The position numbers were made by a program, and so were the translations under genes. From contig JAEERZ010000136.1 of assembly GCA_016286075.1 (NCBI GenBank), positions 1 through 6,203 of the forward strand: DNA of 6,203 nt, given 5' to 3'. The stretch is from Selenomonadaceae bacterium. Its GTDB lineage: Bacteria; Bacillota; Negativicutes; Selenomonadales; Selenomonadaceae. Below, one piece after another: positions 6,041 through 6,203 of the stretch (within the stretch, counting starts at the first letter, position 1; each line of letters starts with the position of its first letter). The notes under the pieces are model-generated. The model was not told the origin of the DNA. It ran no database searches and saw only the letters and a list, made by a program, of their open reading frames with translations.

Positions 6041-6203
6041 TCAGAACGTACCGCCGACGCTGAAATGCACGCGGTTGCCCTGCTTGCCGTGCGCAAGATC
6101 GACGCGAATCGGCCCCACCGGCGTATTGATGGAAAGACCGAAGCCGAAGGAGGAATAAAACGCTTTCTGATCCGGATCCCACGCACTGCCAAAGTCCGTA
6201 AAC
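6041..6203 (-). CDS. bamA: Omp85-family outer-membrane assembly protein (BamA/TamA type), C-terminal end
   Basis: Only the last 53 residues are in the window, in a frame different from the downstream gene. They read as the final strands of an Omp85 barrel: FTDFGSAWD, then SSFGFGLSINTPVGPIRVDL, then HFSVGGTF and a TGA stop. The (S/T)P(V/L)GPI(R/K)(V/L)D block and the C-terminal aromatic strand are family hallmarks. BamA inserts beta-barrel proteins into the outer membrane; TamA shares the same end, so the fragment cannot separate them. The position by envelope genes in an LPS-making Firmicute makes BamA the better guess. The stop lies 19 bases upstream of the chosen start of the next gene, so the two are probably co-transcribed. 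Confidence 0.82.
   Translation of the reverse strand, partial: FTDFGSAWDPDQKAFYSSFGFGLSINTPVGPIRVDLAHGKQGNRVHFSVGGTF

Noticed and set aside
5065..6063. Open frame of 332 codons on the plus strand
   Set aside because: It is antisense to the barrel protein gene, His/Arg-rich, with no motif or ribosome site.
6022..6192. N-terminal extension of the 4741-6021 gene up to 6192
   Set aside because: Those codons overlap the end of the Omp85 gene in another frame, which has a clear family match and stop at 6041. The signal peptide begins at 6021.

Overview
The window fits a diderm Firmicute (class Negativicutes, perhaps a Selenomonas-like genus). It combines lipid A/Kdo genes and an Omp85 outer-membrane assembly protein with A/T-rich consensus-type promoters, strong G-rich Shine-Dalgarno sites and an anaerobe-type rubrerythrin. 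The lineage call is an inference; no rRNA or other marker is present.

Layout. Five of the six supported genes upstream or downstream of the centre lie on the minus strand. In transcription order, from high to low coordinates: the last 53 residues of an Omp85/BamA-type barrel (6203-6041), cut by the window edge; an uncharacterised secreted, probably outer-membrane, barrel protein directly behind it (6021-4741); rubrerythrin (3913-3380), with its own promoter and terminator; and an LPS block lpxB (3139-2000), msbA (2003-279) and the first 71 codons of waaA/kdtA (215-1), which runs off the left edge. lpxB and msbA overlap by four bases (ATGA). A single plus-strand gene (4154-4678) sits between the outer-membrane pair and rubrerythrin. 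It encodes an unrecognised, highly charged exported protein with internal repeats.

Regulation seen in the sequence. rubrerythrin has a near-consensus -35/-10 pair with 17 bp spacing, followed by a perfect 8 bp stem-loop in its leader. The plus-strand gene has an extended -10 (TGATATAAT). lpxB has an extended -10 with a weak -35. A symmetrical terminator at 4690-4730 can end both the plus-strand gene and the convergent outer-membrane pair. A G-rich hairpin with a T tract ends rubrerythrin, so lpxB starts a new transcript.

How the genes work together. LpxB makes the lipid A disaccharide at the cytoplasmic face of the inner membrane, WaaA adds Kdo to it, and MsbA flips the product across that membrane. 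The Omp85 protein inserts outer-membrane barrels, and its neighbour ends in a phenylalanine-terminated beta-signal expected of an Omp85 client or partner. Rubrerythrin (peroxide detoxification) and the charged repeat protein are not recognisable envelope-assembly genes and appear to interrupt two envelope gene blocks. The least explained items are the charged repeat protein (4154-4678) and the barrel protein beside the Omp85 gene. I found no tRNA, rRNA, CRISPR array, insertion sequence or phage gene.
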